The notes under the pieces: generated by a model
What the model saw: only the letters and a program-made list of their open reading frames with translations
Databases searched by the model: none
Told to the model about the DNA's origin: nothing
In this document: positions 55,384 to 63,717 of the stretch, piece by piece
How positions within the stretch are numbered: the first letter of the stretch is position 1
Layout: each line of letters opens with the position of its first letter
Origin: Acidimicrobiales bacterium
GTDB lineage: Bacteria; Actinomycetota; Acidimicrobiia; Acidimicrobiales; Iamiaceae
Direction: 5' to 3'
NCBI GenBank assembly: GCA_020439505.1
Contig: JAGQSO010000001.1
Location: 1 to 64,000 of the forward strand
Length of the DNA stretch: 64,000 bases
Translations under genes and position numbers: made by a program

Positions 55384-56015
55384 CCGAGTCCGGCGACGAC
55401 GCGAGCTCGACCCTCTTTGAGGTCCTCGAGCGAAGTCGATCACTGGGGTTTCTCGGCCCTGGGCCCATCGAGACTCATGTATCCCATGCATTGGTGTTCG
55501 GTCGCGCCACCGCAGGCGCTCCGTCCCGGGCTCTTGATCTTGGTGCCGGCGGCGGCCTGCCAGGTCTCGTCCTCCTCTGCGAGATGTGGCCATCCACCGA
55601 ATGGGTATTCGTAGACAGTCAGCAGAAGCGGACCACCTTTCTCTCCGAATCGGTAGAGGTACTGGGCCAATCTGATCGGGTGACGGTCGTGACCGAGCGA
55701 GCGGAGCTGGTCGGCAGGGATCCCAAGTTTCGTGGTGGCTTCGATCTCGTAGTCGCTCGTAGCTTCGCTGCCCCCGCCGTCACGGCAGAGTGTGCCGCTC
55801 CCCTGCTTCGGCCTGGCGGGTTGTTGCTTGTGAGTGACCCTCCAGACGGACCGGCAGATCGGTGGCCAGGGAACCGCCTCTCCCTCGCGGGCCTTGAGCC
55901 AATGGACACGGTTGTGGAGGACGGCGTTCACTTGAGTGTCCTGAAGCGGGATGACAGCGCCATAGACCGACTCCCCCGCCGGGTCGGAATCCCATCAAAA
56001 CGCCCTCTCTGGTGA
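55380..56015 (+). CDS. rsmG: 16S rRNA (guanine527-N7)-methyltransferase
   Basis: A 211-residue Rossmann methyltransferase. The SAM motif is LDLGAGGGLPGLVL; VVARSFA and LVSDPP are family segments. It methylates G527 of 16S rRNA. GTG at 55380 overlaps the jag stop. It normally neighbours parA; here a 3.2-kb decayed region intervenes. Confidence 0.92.
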   Translation: MTESGDDASSTLFEVLERSRSLGFLGPGPIETHVSHALVFGRATAGAPSRALDLGAGGGLPGLVLLCEMWPSTEWVFVDSQQKRTTFLSESVEVLGQSDRVTVVTERAELVGRDPKFRGGFDLVVARSFAAPAVTAECAAPLLRPGGLLLVSDPPDGPADRWPGNRLSLAGLEPMDTVVEDGVHLSVLKRDDSAIDRLPRRVGIPSKRPLW

Positions 56016-56020
56016 GTTAC

Positions 56021-56040
56021 CCCGTTTCACGTGAAACGGG
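56021..56040. promoter_or_regulatory. parS site 1
   Basis: The 20-bp perfect palindrome CCCGTTTCACGTGAAACGGG contains the ParB binding core GTTTCACGTGAAAC. It lies just after rsmG, near the origin. Confidence 0.93.
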
Positions 56041-56222
56041 ACAAGACCTGGGTTACGCGAGTCATTGAGCAGAGCCTCCAGCCATAACCCGATCCTCGGC
56101 CCGAGCTCCCCCTCCCCAGCGGTGGGCAAGAAATGACGGGCGGAATTCCCCCACACTGTCACCCCTCCCGGCCAGAATGAACTGTGCGCCCTCCTTGTTG
56201 GCGCGAGAGAAAGGTGACACTG

Positions 56223-56396
56223 ATGTCTGAAGATATTGCGGACAAGATCATGGACGCTGTCCTGTCGGGTACCGGCGACCCGTAGCTGCTGGCCCAGATT
56301 GAGGAACTCAACAAGGCCGGGATCGAGATTGACATCCCATCGGACTGGCCCAACCCGACATACGAGCTGCACCCTGTAGCCCCCGAGGACGAGTAG
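56223..56396 (+). pseudogene. Small ORF interrupted by an in-frame TAG
   Basis: An ATG at 56223 with an AAAGG Shine-Dalgarno opens a 57-codon frame (MSEDIADKIMDAVLSGTGDP, then LLAQIEELNKAGIEIDIPSD and WPNPTYELHPVAPEDE) that ends in TAG at 56394. Codon 21 is also TAG (56283-56285). Composition and ribosome site look genuine. It is either a decayed gene or a read-through candidate. I do not recognise the protein. Confidence 0.55.
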
Positions 56397-56642
56397 CTCG
56401 GGCACCACGCCTATAGCCGTCGACGTCGCATCGTTGCGGATGAGATTCGATCGGGCGTATTCAGTAACCGATTCCGTCCCATGACAAGTTGGGTCGATTC
56501 GCGCCGATGAAGCGGCTCCCAACTAGTCGGTCGACGCGCCGTTGCACCGACGGCGACCACGGGCGTATGCCGATCGGGCACATCACGACTGCTGTTCCAT
56601 CAGGGGCCTTCCCCGAGGACGAAACAGGCGTACGATGAGCAC

Positions 56643-56864
56643 ATGGGAAAGCCGACTGACAAACTGCTCCTGTTCCGCGACGGGCCACGGAGGATCTTGG
56701 CCTACCAGCATGGAGTTCTCGCCAAGTCGACGGTCAACGGTGTCGACTGGATGGACAGCACCCTCGCCCACGGCGCGATGTTCGACCCCGGCACTGACGC
56801 CGAGCCGATCACCGAGGAGGAAGCTCGGGAGCTGTACCCAGGGCTGGTGCTGCCTACCGCTTGA
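56643..56864 (+). CDS. Hypothetical small protein
   Basis: A 73-residue acidic protein (TDKLLLFRDGPRRILAYQHG, then a VDWMDSTLAHGAM piece and a DAEPITEEEARELYPGLVL end). No family recognised. ATG at 56643 is preceded by GATGAGCAC without a clear Shine-Dalgarno. It lies in the decayed zone between rsmG and parA. Confidence 0.45.
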   Translation: MGKPTDKLLLFRDGPRRILAYQHGVLAKSTVNGVDWMDSTLAHGAMFDPGTDAEPITEEEARELYPGLVLPTA

Positions 56865-57759
56865 GAGCTTGACGGTACCGGCGCACTTCCTTTGCCACGG
56901 ACCTACGCTGTTCCAGGCTGACTATCCGGGTATCGGGGCGGCGCTCAATGTCTCGGGATCGCCCAGCCGGTTGGTCCTGAAGGAGATTTGGCCACATACC
57001 TCCGATCTGGCCGGCATGTTGGTTGCTCCGGCGACGCGTGGGGCTCGGCGTGTCCATGCCCATGAAGGGCCCTCCGCCGGCAACTAGTGCGGGGTGCGGC
57101 GGCCCTTTCGGGGTTTGTACTGACCGATACGGACGCGCTTCGTGTTCTCGTGGGCCGCCCTTCGGCGGGCAATTCCTGGTTCCGTCAAGCCCGGTCCTCA
57201 CTTCGGTGCGGCGGTTCGACGGCGTTTGCCCAGTGGCTCGCAAGCGTGCAACAGCGCCAAAGTTGTCTGTTCCAGCATTAGCGGAGATCGCCCAAGCCCT
57301 GATGAGTATCCAACTTGAGTCCCGGGCACCCCGCGGTGCTCCTCCGTGCAGCAAGTGCTGTGAGCTGGCTTGATCGCTGAGGTTGTCGTACGAAGTAGAA
57401 CGAACCGCCAATACCGCACAGAACACAATCAGTGGGTCGCTCGCCTCAGTAGATAACCAACCTGATGCCGGGCGCCCATACCCCGGGGTCACTGCCCGAC
57501 TGTGATTGGCCCGCCACGGGGGTTCCAACCGGATGGGATGCCTCAGGAGCCCCACCGTTGGAGCGTTGTTGTGCCGACTGGTACCTACGTCCGCTTCGCG
57601 ACGGCCCAACTATTCCGATCCTACCTGTGCCAGGACCAGGACCCCGGTTTGAGTGCCATCATGAATCTTGGTCGGCTACCCGAAGTGCGACCCGGATGTT
57701 CCTCGCCGAGCTCAGGGTGACAGACCTCACCGCCGCGAACCCGGTGGCAGACTGTGGTG
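56865..57759. other. Non-coding decayed DNA around repeat A copy 3
   Basis: Apart from the repeat copy at 57144-57267 I find no convincing gene. A short minus-strand frame ending at 56862 (DTRIVSLEQRRSVAKEV) and a plus frame at 57502-57720 (PTGTYVRFATAQLFRSYLCQ) could be gene fragments, but neither has a family match I can name. Confidence 0.4.
57144..57267 (+). repeat. Intergenic repeat family A, copy 3
   Basis: The tail half of the family is present: GTTCTCGTGGGCCGCCCTTC, then AATTCCTGGTTCCGTCAAGC and the end GTGGCTCGCAAGCGTGCAAC. The first hairpin half seen in copies 1 and 2 is missing or very diverged. Confidence 0.75.
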
Positions 57760-58180
57760 TGATGAGGTGAACTCGGCGATCCGCTCCGACCTGGTCGCGG
57801 ACCCAGCGGAACGGCTGGTCAGCGAACGAGCCGCTGGCACCGTTGCCGTCGCCGCGCGCCCAGATTGGCAAGCTCGTGATCCGCAAGGTGGACCAGCTGA
57901 AGTGCGTCCGGTTCGCATCGGCCCACTACTCGGTCCTGGCCAGTTCACATCGGAAAACAGTTCGAGGTCCGTGTCGCCGGCGGTGTTTGCGGTGGTGATG
58001 CTTGATGTGATCATCGCCGAGTATCAGGTCGTTGCACCGGGCGCAGCGTCGGCCAACGACCACCACTACGACGGGCAACGCCCAGCGTCGGGGCGCGCAG
58101 TCCGACCCAATACCGCAGGCGGGACGCGATCTGCGCGGTTGGTCTGGTCGCCGGTATGGCCTACCCGACCCGAGCGGGCG
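57760..58180 (+). pseudogene. IS21-type istA transposase remnant
   Basis: In shifting frames the sequence reads DEVNSAIRSDLVADPAERLV (57763-57830), IGKLVIRKVDQLKCVRFASA (about 57864-57925) and VVMLDVIIAEYQVVAPGAAS (about 57986-58045), then NDHHYDGQRPASGRAVRP. These are C-terminal IstA segments of the IS21 family. At least two frameshifts and no N-terminal catalytic DDE region remain. Confidence 0.65.
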
Positions 58181-58313
58181 TAGCCCCTGTTGTGGACCTG
58201 CGGGTCGCAGCGGCTCGATTGCTTTCCGCCTGGGATTGGGGAGCGCCCGTGACGCGCAGGCTGCGCTCGCGGATGATCTCCGATGAGGGTTTGCGCCGAA
58301 CTCCCTGGTCGCC

Positions 58314-58625
58314 AGGAAGATCAACCGCTGGCCGCCAGAGGAGTTCCTTCTCACCCTTGTCGAGAGCGAGCTCGCTTCACGCGTCGTATCCAACGCCCAG
58401 CGCGGGCTCAACTCCGTCGTATCCCCGGTGCTCGATACCCTCGACGAGAAGCGATGTGGCTGCATCAGCGGTGTGGCCAACGACGTTCGATTATCTGGCC
58501 GCCGCGAGAGGGTTGCGGCCCAAGAGAACGACTATCTCGTAGGGCCGGCCCGCACCGGTAAGAGTCCCCTGCTGGGCGCCCTGGGCCGCGCCGCGGCCGA
58601 CGCTAGGCACCGGGTCCCCTTCATT
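58314..58625 (+). pseudogene. IS21-type istB helper ATPase remnant
   Basis: Frames give RKINRWPPEEFLLTLVESEL (58314-58373), then ASRVVSNAQRGLNSVV, TFDYLAAARGL in another frame, and NDYLVGPARTGKSPLLGALG (Walker A, from 58531) followed by RAAADARHRVPF. This matches IstB. The rest of the ATPase is missing. Its order after istA fits one decayed IS21 copy. Confidence 0.68.
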
Positions 58626-58681
58626 ACCGCCCGCAACTCGTGCTCACCGTTGGCGAGCGGGCCGCTCGGGTGCGGGATGAT

Positions 58682-58870
58682 GCCTTGACCGGCATCCTTT
58701 GCATGGCTTTGGGCGTCATCGGCCTTGCTCCCGGTCCGGGTCTCGTGGAATGCCTTCGGCGGACGATTCCTGGTTCCGTCGAGCCCGGTCTTCACGTCGT
58801 TGCGGCGGCTCGACGGCTTTGCCAGTGGCTCGCAAGCTCGCAACAGCGCAGACGTTGTCTGTTGCAGCAC
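58682..58870 (+). repeat. Intergenic repeat family A, copy 4
   Basis: GCCTTGACCGGCATCCTTTG at 58683 is identical to the start of copy 2. The tail CGGACGATTCCTGGTTCCGT to CAACAGCGCAGACGTTGTCT follows, but the middle hairpin CCGCC arm is partly lost. Confidence 0.8.
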
Positions 58871-58971
58871 TAGTTGTCAGTCGTCCGGGTTTTCGGGGTC
58901 CAGGAACGCGCAACCACACGATCACTGCTATCACCATGATTTGGGTCCTCGGTTCGATAGAGCTCTTGCGA

Positions 58972-59070
58972 GCCGAGCCGACCCATGAGCACGGCATGGT
59001 TGGATCGAGGCGAAGCCTCGCTCCTGTCGCCTCCGCAGCGACGATGACTGGACCTTGCCGCTAGGACACC
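58972..59070 (+). repeat. Intergenic repeat family B, copy 2
   Basis: It matches 37822-37918: GCCGACCCATGAGCACGGCA, then CGAGGCGAAGCCTCG (perfect hairpin) and GACGATGACTGGACC through GCCGCTAGG. The orientation is the same as copy 1. It lies 47 bp before parS site 2, upstream of parA. Confidence 0.65.
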
Positions 59071-59117
59071 TCGGTGTTTGAGTCGATTGGGTCTCGGTGT
59101 GTGGCCATGGGCTGACC

Positions 59118-59131
59118 GTTTCACGTGAAAC
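59118..59131. promoter_or_regulatory. parS site 2
   Basis: GTTTCACGTGAAAC is the core palindrome of the ParB site, identical to the core in site 1. It lies 80 bp upstream of the parA start, so ParB bound here could also regulate the parAB promoter. Confidence 0.9.
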
Positions 59132-59211
59132 AGTCGGCGATGGTCGGTGAAATCCTGGGTTGGGAGTGCTGGGTGCTTGACCCCCGATGTCTGGGCGGGA
59201 AGGATAGGCAG

Positions 59212-60183
59212 GTGACAGATCTACCGCCGGGAATCGGCACCATCGAGGGGAGGGCGGAGGTGAACACGTCGTCCGGCGTGGAGCCTCAAGTCCCGACCGA
59301 TCCGCTCGTCTCCGCTCAGGCGGATTCGTTTGGCGTGGATGCACGGGTCGATACGACTGAGAACGTCCCCGACGAGCCGGCTGAGGCGGAAAGGCCATCT
59401 GGGCCCGTCCGTCCCCCCCTTCCCCGGATCATCGCTGTTGCGAACCAGAAAGGGGGAGTGGGCAAGACGACCACCGCGGTCAACCTCGGCGCTTGTCTCG
59501 CCGACCTTGGTTACCGGACGCTGGTTGTGGATCTGGATCCCCAGGGAAATGCCAGCACCGGTCTCGGGATCAACATCCGTGGGCTTCAGGCGTCGATGTA
59601 CGACGTCATCCTCAACGATGTGCCGATCGAAGATTGTATCGAGGCGTCGTCGGTCAGGAATCTCTTCGTCGCGCCGGCCAGCCTCGACCTCGCCGGGGCT
59701 GAGATCGAGCTGGTACCCGCCTTCAGCCGTGAGCTCCGGCTCAAGCAGGCGTTGGCCGAAGTTCGGGAGGACTACGACTACGTCCTTATCGACTGCCCAC
59801 CATCGCTTGGACTTCTGACCATCAACGGCATGGCGGCGGCTACCGAGGTACTTGTCCCCATCCAGTGTGAGTACTACGCACTCGAAGGATTGGGACAGCT
59901 GCTTCGCAACGTGGGTCTGGTGCAGAAGAACCTGAATCCCACCCTCGATGTGTCCACGATTGTCCTTGTCATGTACGACGCCAGGACCAAGTTGGCAGAT
60001 CAGGTTGTAACGGAGGTACGTAACCACTTCGGAGACAAGGTGTGCCGCATGATGATCCCGCGGACGGTGCGGTTGTCCGAAGCTCCCTCCTTCGGTCAGC
60101 CGATCATTGCGTTCGATCCGTCCTCCCGCGGTGCCATTGCCTACCGGGAGCTTGCGAAGGAGGTCAGCGGTGGCCCGGCGTAG
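59212..60183 (+). CDS. parA: Chromosome-partitioning ATPase ParA/Soj
   Basis: A 323-residue protein. Residues about 1-75 are a flexible extension. The deviant Walker A is KGGVGKTT, with DLDPQGNASTGLG and the DCPPSLGLL Walker B-like segment. GTG at 59212 has an AAGGA Shine-Dalgarno; a GTG at 59261 with AGGGCGGAG is the alternative. It overlaps parB. It segregates the origin with ParB at parS. Confidence 0.93.
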   Translation: MTDLPPGIGTIEGRAEVNTSSGVEPQVPTDPLVSAQADSFGVDARVDTTENVPDEPAEAERPSGPVRPPLPRIIAVANQKGGVGKTTTAVNLGACLADLGYRTLVVDLDPQGNASTGLGINIRGLQASMYDVILNDVPIEDCIEASSVRNLFVAPASLDLAGAEIELVPAFSRELRLKQALAEVREDYDYVLIDCPPSLGLLTINGMAAATEVLVPIQCEYYALEGLGQLLRNVGLVQKNLNPTLDVSTIVLVMYDARTKLADQVVTEVRNHFGDKVCRMMIPRTVRLSEAPSFGQPIIAFDPSSRGAIAYRELAKEVSGGPA

Positions 60184-61087
60184 TGGACTCGGTCGCGGTC
60201 TTGGTGCCCTGATACCAAGCGAGTTGGCCACGGGGGAGCAGGACTCGTCTCTCCGTGAGTTGGCGGTCAGTCAGATCGATCCCAATCGTCTTCAGCCACG
60301 GGAGAGATTCGACGAAGAGTCCCTGGTTGCCCTGACGGCATCCGTGAGCGAGCTTGGCGTACTTCAGCCGGTGCTGGTTCGACCCGTTGGTGATCGCTTT
60401 GAGTTGATCGCCGGGGAACGTCGCTGGAGGGCAGCCAAGCGGGCCGGCCTTCAGTCGATCCCGGCCGTGGTCAGAACGGTGGACGATACGACATCTCTCG
60501 AACAGGCAGTTGTCGAGAATCTCCACCGTCAGGACCTGAACGCATTGGAGGAGGCTGCGGCCTACCAGCAGCTGATCGAGGATTTCCAGATGTCGCACGA
60601 CGACGTGGCTCGTCGTGTGGGCAAGAGTCGCTCGGCGGTCTCCAATACCCTCCGTCTCCTGCAGCTTCCGCCCACGATCCAGAAGCTGATGGTCGAAGGG
60701 GCTCTTACCGCGGGCCATGCCCGGGCGTTGCTGGCAACCCCTGACCGCGCTTTCCAGGAGGCCTTGGCTCGGAAGGTGGTCAGCGAGCAGCTTTCAGTAA
60801 GAGACGTGGAGGAGGCGGTCAGGGCTAGAGGGGGCCAGACCGACGATGAGCCAACTCCTCAGGGCTCCGGCGACCCGGAAAAGCGCGCCGGGACGGGGAA
60901 CAGCTCATCGAAGTTGCGCCCTCCCGGACTGCTCGAGTTGGAAGAGCTCCTGTCGGATCGACTCGATACCCGGGTGAAGGTGGTGATGGGCGCAAAGCGG
61001 GGCAAGGTCACCATCGACTTCGCCACCCTCGAGGATCTGGAGCGCATCTACCGAGCGATGACCTCACCAGCTCAATCTGCAGAGTGA
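60170..61087 (+). CDS. parB: Chromosome-partitioning protein ParB
   Basis: A 305-residue protein. N-terminal RSGLGRGLGALIP; the CTP-binding part has QPVLVRP, then ELIAGERRWRAAKRAGL (GERRxR); the HTH is SHDDVARRVGKSRSAVSNTL; the C-terminal dimer region has LEELLSDRLDTRVKV. GTG at 60170 has an AAGGAGG Shine-Dalgarno and lies inside parA. It binds the two parS sites nearby. Confidence 0.95.
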   Translation: MARRSGLGRGLGALIPSELATGEQDSSLRELAVSQIDPNRLQPRERFDEESLVALTASVSELGVLQPVLVRPVGDRFELIAGERRWRAAKRAGLQSIPAVVRTVDDTTSLEQAVVENLHRQDLNALEEAAAYQQLIEDFQMSHDDVARRVGKSRSAVSNTLRLLQLPPTIQKLMVEGALTAGHARALLATPDRAFQEALARKVVSEQLSVRDVEEAVRARGGQTDDEPTPQGSGDPEKRAGTGNSSSKLRPPGLLELEELLSDRLDTRVKVVMGAKRGKVTIDFATLEDLERIYRAMTSPAQSAE

Positions 61088-61444
61088 CCATTTGTGACCG
61101 CTTGAGATGCCGGTCACAAGTGCGCCGGTCGGAGACCCGTTTCGCGTGTTGCGCTTCTTCACTTGACCGTTCGCGTCCAGTGAGATCGAGGGTCAAGGAT
61201 CTATGGAGAGCGGTGTGTGACATTCGGCTCACAGTGGAGGTTCAGTGTTGTCCACAGCTTGTGTAGAAGGTTGTGACTTACGAAGAATCTCGACTCTGGG
61301 GTGAGGTAGAGGATCGGCCGGTGAAATCGCCACCGCGAAGGGCGCGGGAATGGTGATTGGCGGGTAGGTCCTGGCGAAGCTCCTGCTAAGGGGCGACCAT
61401 ATTGGCCGTCGTCGTGGTTGAACCGTGAGCCAGGTTGATGATTT

Positions 61445-61465
61445 CAATTGACGTCGCGTCAATTG
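61445..61465. promoter_or_regulatory. 9-bp inverted repeat, operator-like
   Basis: CAATTGACG (61445-61453), TCG, CGTCAATTG (61457-61465) is a perfect 9+3+9 dyad. It lies in a gene-free stretch, so its target gene is unknown. Confidence 0.5.
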
Positions 61466-61640
61466 GCCACCGACCGACCCCCACCGGAGTCTCATGGACC
61501 CCGACGGGGAGGCGGTCCGGCGGGGTGACCTCGTTTCCGGGGATTGGTCACTCGAATTGCGGCCTGCAGTGGCGATTACACCCAAGGCCATGCAAGGGGT
61601 ACTGGATGCGGCACCAGGTCACCTATCCCGAAACGCGAAA

Positions 61641-61668
61641 CGAGGCTGGATCCTTGGATCCAGCCTCG
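61641..61668. terminator. Strong hairpin between parB and trxA
   Basis: CGAGGCTGGATCC (61641-61653), TT, GGATCCAGCCTCG (61656-61668) is a perfect 13-bp stem with a 2-nt loop, followed by CTCCTGAGG. It lies between convergent parB and trxA and probably terminates one or both. Confidence 0.7.
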
Positions 61669-61802
61669 CTCCTGAGGTCGCCGTGGGGGGGAGGGCCGAC
61701 GACCTCAATGGTCATCATACGTTGTTACCGGCGGGTATGCCACCCTCCGTGGTGAAAACCTTTCGGTACGGCGTGAACAGCGTTCACCAAACCTGGCGAA
61801 CG

Positions 61803-62129
61803 TCAGATGTAGGCGTCGAGCTGTTGGAGGAGGCCGGCCTTGCCCGATGCGCCCTGGAAGCGGTGGACCGGTTGTCCCTTGTCGAACACGATCAGGGTGG
61901 GGATGCTCATGATGTCGAACTGGCGGGCGATGTCAGGGTTCTCATCGACGTTGACCTTGGCCACGGTGATCTTGTCCAGGTTCTCGGCCGCCACTTCCTT
62001 GAGGACGGGTTCGAGAGCACGGCACGGACCGCACCACTCGGCCCAGAAATCCACGAGGACGGGCTTGTCGGCGTTGGCCAGCTCCTCGGCGAAGCTGGAC
62101 TGGTTGAGGATGGTGATGGCGTCAGCCAT
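61803..62129 (-). CDS. trxA: Thioredoxin
   Basis: A 108-residue protein with the WCGPC active site (FWAEWCGPCRALEPVL) and the cis-Pro region (MSIPTLIVF). ATG at 62129 has AAGGAG 9 nt upstream. It lies 122 bp downstream of trxB on the same strand, so the pair forms the thioredoxin system. Confidence 0.96.
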   Translation of the reverse strand: MADAITILNQSSFAEELANADKPVLVDFWAEWCGPCRALEPVLKEVAAENLDKITVAKVNVDENPDIARQFDIMSIPTLIVFDKGQPVHRFQGASGKAGLLQQLDAYI

Positions 62130-62251
62130 TTTCTTGTCTCCTTGGAACAACAGGTCGAGGACTGCAACCGCCGGATGATCCGAGTGATTCCCTCGAGGTC
62201 CAGAGCATCTCAGGACGGAGGTACCCGGTCCAACAGCCGGGACCGGCATGG

Positions 62252-63214
62252 TCAGACGTGGACGTTGGCCTCGAGCCACTTCTCAGCGTCCAGGGCCGCC
62301 ATGCAGCCCGACCCGGCGGCGGTGATGGCTTGCTTGTAGGTGTGATCCTGGACGTCACCGGCGGCGAAGACCCCGGCCACGTCGGTGGCGGTACCGGGCC
62401 CCGTCACCAGGTAGCCCTCGTCATCGAGGGCCAGCTGACCTCGGAACAGGTCGGTGTTGGGCCGATGTCCGATGGCGACGAAAAGACCGGTGACGGCCAG
62501 ATCGGTGACCTCACCACTCTGGGTGTTGCGGACCTTGACGCCGCTCAACTTCGTGTCGCCTTCGACCTCGACCACCTCGTGGTTCCAGAGCATCTCCAGC
62601 TTGGGGTTGGCGAAGGCGCGGTCCTGCATGATCTTGGACGCCCGCAACTCGTCACGGCGGTGGATCAGCACGACCTTGTCGGCGAACTTGGTGAGGAAGG
62701 TGGCTTCCTCGACCGCGGAATCGCCACCGCCGACCACTGCAACCGTGTGGCCACGGAAGAAGAACCCGTCGCAGGTGGCGCACGTGGACACCCCGTGACC
62801 CAGCAGCTCACGTTCGCGGTCCAGTCCGAGCATCAGCGACTGGGCCCCGGTCGCCACGATCAGGGAGTGGGCTCGGTAGGTGGGCTCGGCGGCGTCGGGG
62901 TCCCCGACCCAGACCTGGAACGGTCGGATACTGAGATCCACTCGACTGACCTTCTCGAAGCGGGTTTCGGCGCCGAATCGCTGCGCCTGCTCACGGAACC
63001 GCATCATGAGATCAGGCCCCATCACGCCTTCGGGAAAGCCGGGGAAGTTCTCCACTTCGGTGGTGAGCATGAGTTGCCCACCCGGCTGATCAGATGTCGA
63101 CGACGGCTCGCCCTCGAGTACCAGGGGCGAAAGGCTGGCCCGCGCGCAGTAGATGGCGGCGGTCAGCCCTGCGGGGCCTGATCCGATGATGAGGACGTCG
63201 TGGATGTCGGACAC
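62252..63214 (-). CDS. trxB: Thioredoxin reductase
   Basis: A 320-residue flavoprotein: FAD motif IIGSGPAGLTAAIY, redox CATC in STCATCDGFFF, NADPH motif VVGGGDSAVEEATF, and the terminal FAD motif GVFAAGDVQD. GTG at 63214. It reduces TrxA with NADPH. Confidence 0.96.
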   Translation of the reverse strand: MSDIHDVLIIGSGPAGLTAAIYCARASLSPLVLEGEPSSTSDQPGGQLMLTTEVENFPGFPEGVMGPDLMMRFREQAQRFGAETRFEKVSRVDLSIRPFQVWVGDPDAAEPTYRAHSLIVATGAQSLMLGLDRERELLGHGVSTCATCDGFFFRGHTVAVVGGGDSAVEEATFLTKFADKVVLIHRRDELRASKIMQDRAFANPKLEMLWNHEVVEVEGDTKLSGVKVRNTQSGEVTDLAVTGLFVAIGHRPNTDLFRGQLALDDEGYLVTGPGTATDVAGVFAAGDVQDHTYKQAITAAGSGCMAALDAEKWLEANVHV

Positions 63215-63299
63215 GGGAGCTCCATTTCGGACGTGGACGAGGGTGTCAACCCGGAGGGGACCAGGGTTCTTCCGAGATCTGGGTCACCAGCGGCCCAGA

Positions 63300-63644
63300 T
63301 CAGGACGCGGAGGCGGGACCCGGTCGGTTAGCTATGCGGATCAGGATGATCCCAGCGAGGGTGAAGACGACCCCGAGTCCCAAGTAGATCCACCAGACCG
63401 GTCCTGGGACGTAGTTGTCGAGGATCCTGATCAGAACCACCAGGAACAGCACCACGGCTATGCCGGCGACCACGGCCGCCACCAGGCCGTAGACCAGGGA
63501 CCGAGCGGCGATTATCGCCGGTCGGGTTGTCTTGTCGCGGACCTTGCCGATCACGTCGACGACGGTGTCGGCCGCCTGGGCCGGCCAATCGGCAGGAACC
63601 ATCCCGGACTGGGACCCTCCGGGGGAAGACGACGGGTCGGTCAT
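63300..63644 (-). CDS. Small membrane protein, unknown family
   Basis: A 114-residue protein with two hydrophobic helices (YGLVAAVVAGIAVVLFLVVL and WIYLGLGVVFTLAGIILI) after a soluble N-terminus of about 45 residues. It resembles short phage-holin or actinobacterial membrane proteins near trxB. ATG at 63644. Confidence 0.6.
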   Translation of the reverse strand: MTDPSSSPGGSQSGMVPADWPAQAADTVVDVIGKVRDKTTRPAIIAARSLVYGLVAAVVAGIAVVLFLVVLIRILDNYVPGPVWWIYLGLGVVFTLAGIILIRIANRPGPASAS

Positions 63645-63717
63645 GGTGAAGCACCCTACCCGCCGGTGACCCCCCTACCGAAGGGGACTGCTTGTTCGCC
63701 GGTCGCCGGACCGGGGG

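Larger units (their letters stand above)
61088..61802. other. Gap between parB and trxA
   Basis: This 715-bp gap has no convincing gene. It holds an isolated perfect DnaA box (TTGTCCACA, 61248-61256), a palindrome at 61445-61465 and a hairpin at 61641-61668. Confidence 0.55.

Noticed and set aside
56283-56285. Recoding of TAG as an amino acid in this organism
   Set aside because: The interrupted small ORF itself ends in TAG, and nothing in the core genes suggests TAG is a sense codon.
61229-61591. 120-codon minus-strand frame between parB and trxA
   Set aside because: Arg/Pro/Ser-rich with no domain, no Shine-Dalgarno, and it spans the palindrome and the DnaA box.
62258-63181. Plus-strand frame opposite trxB
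   Set aside because: Antisense shadow of a clear thioredoxin reductase gene.
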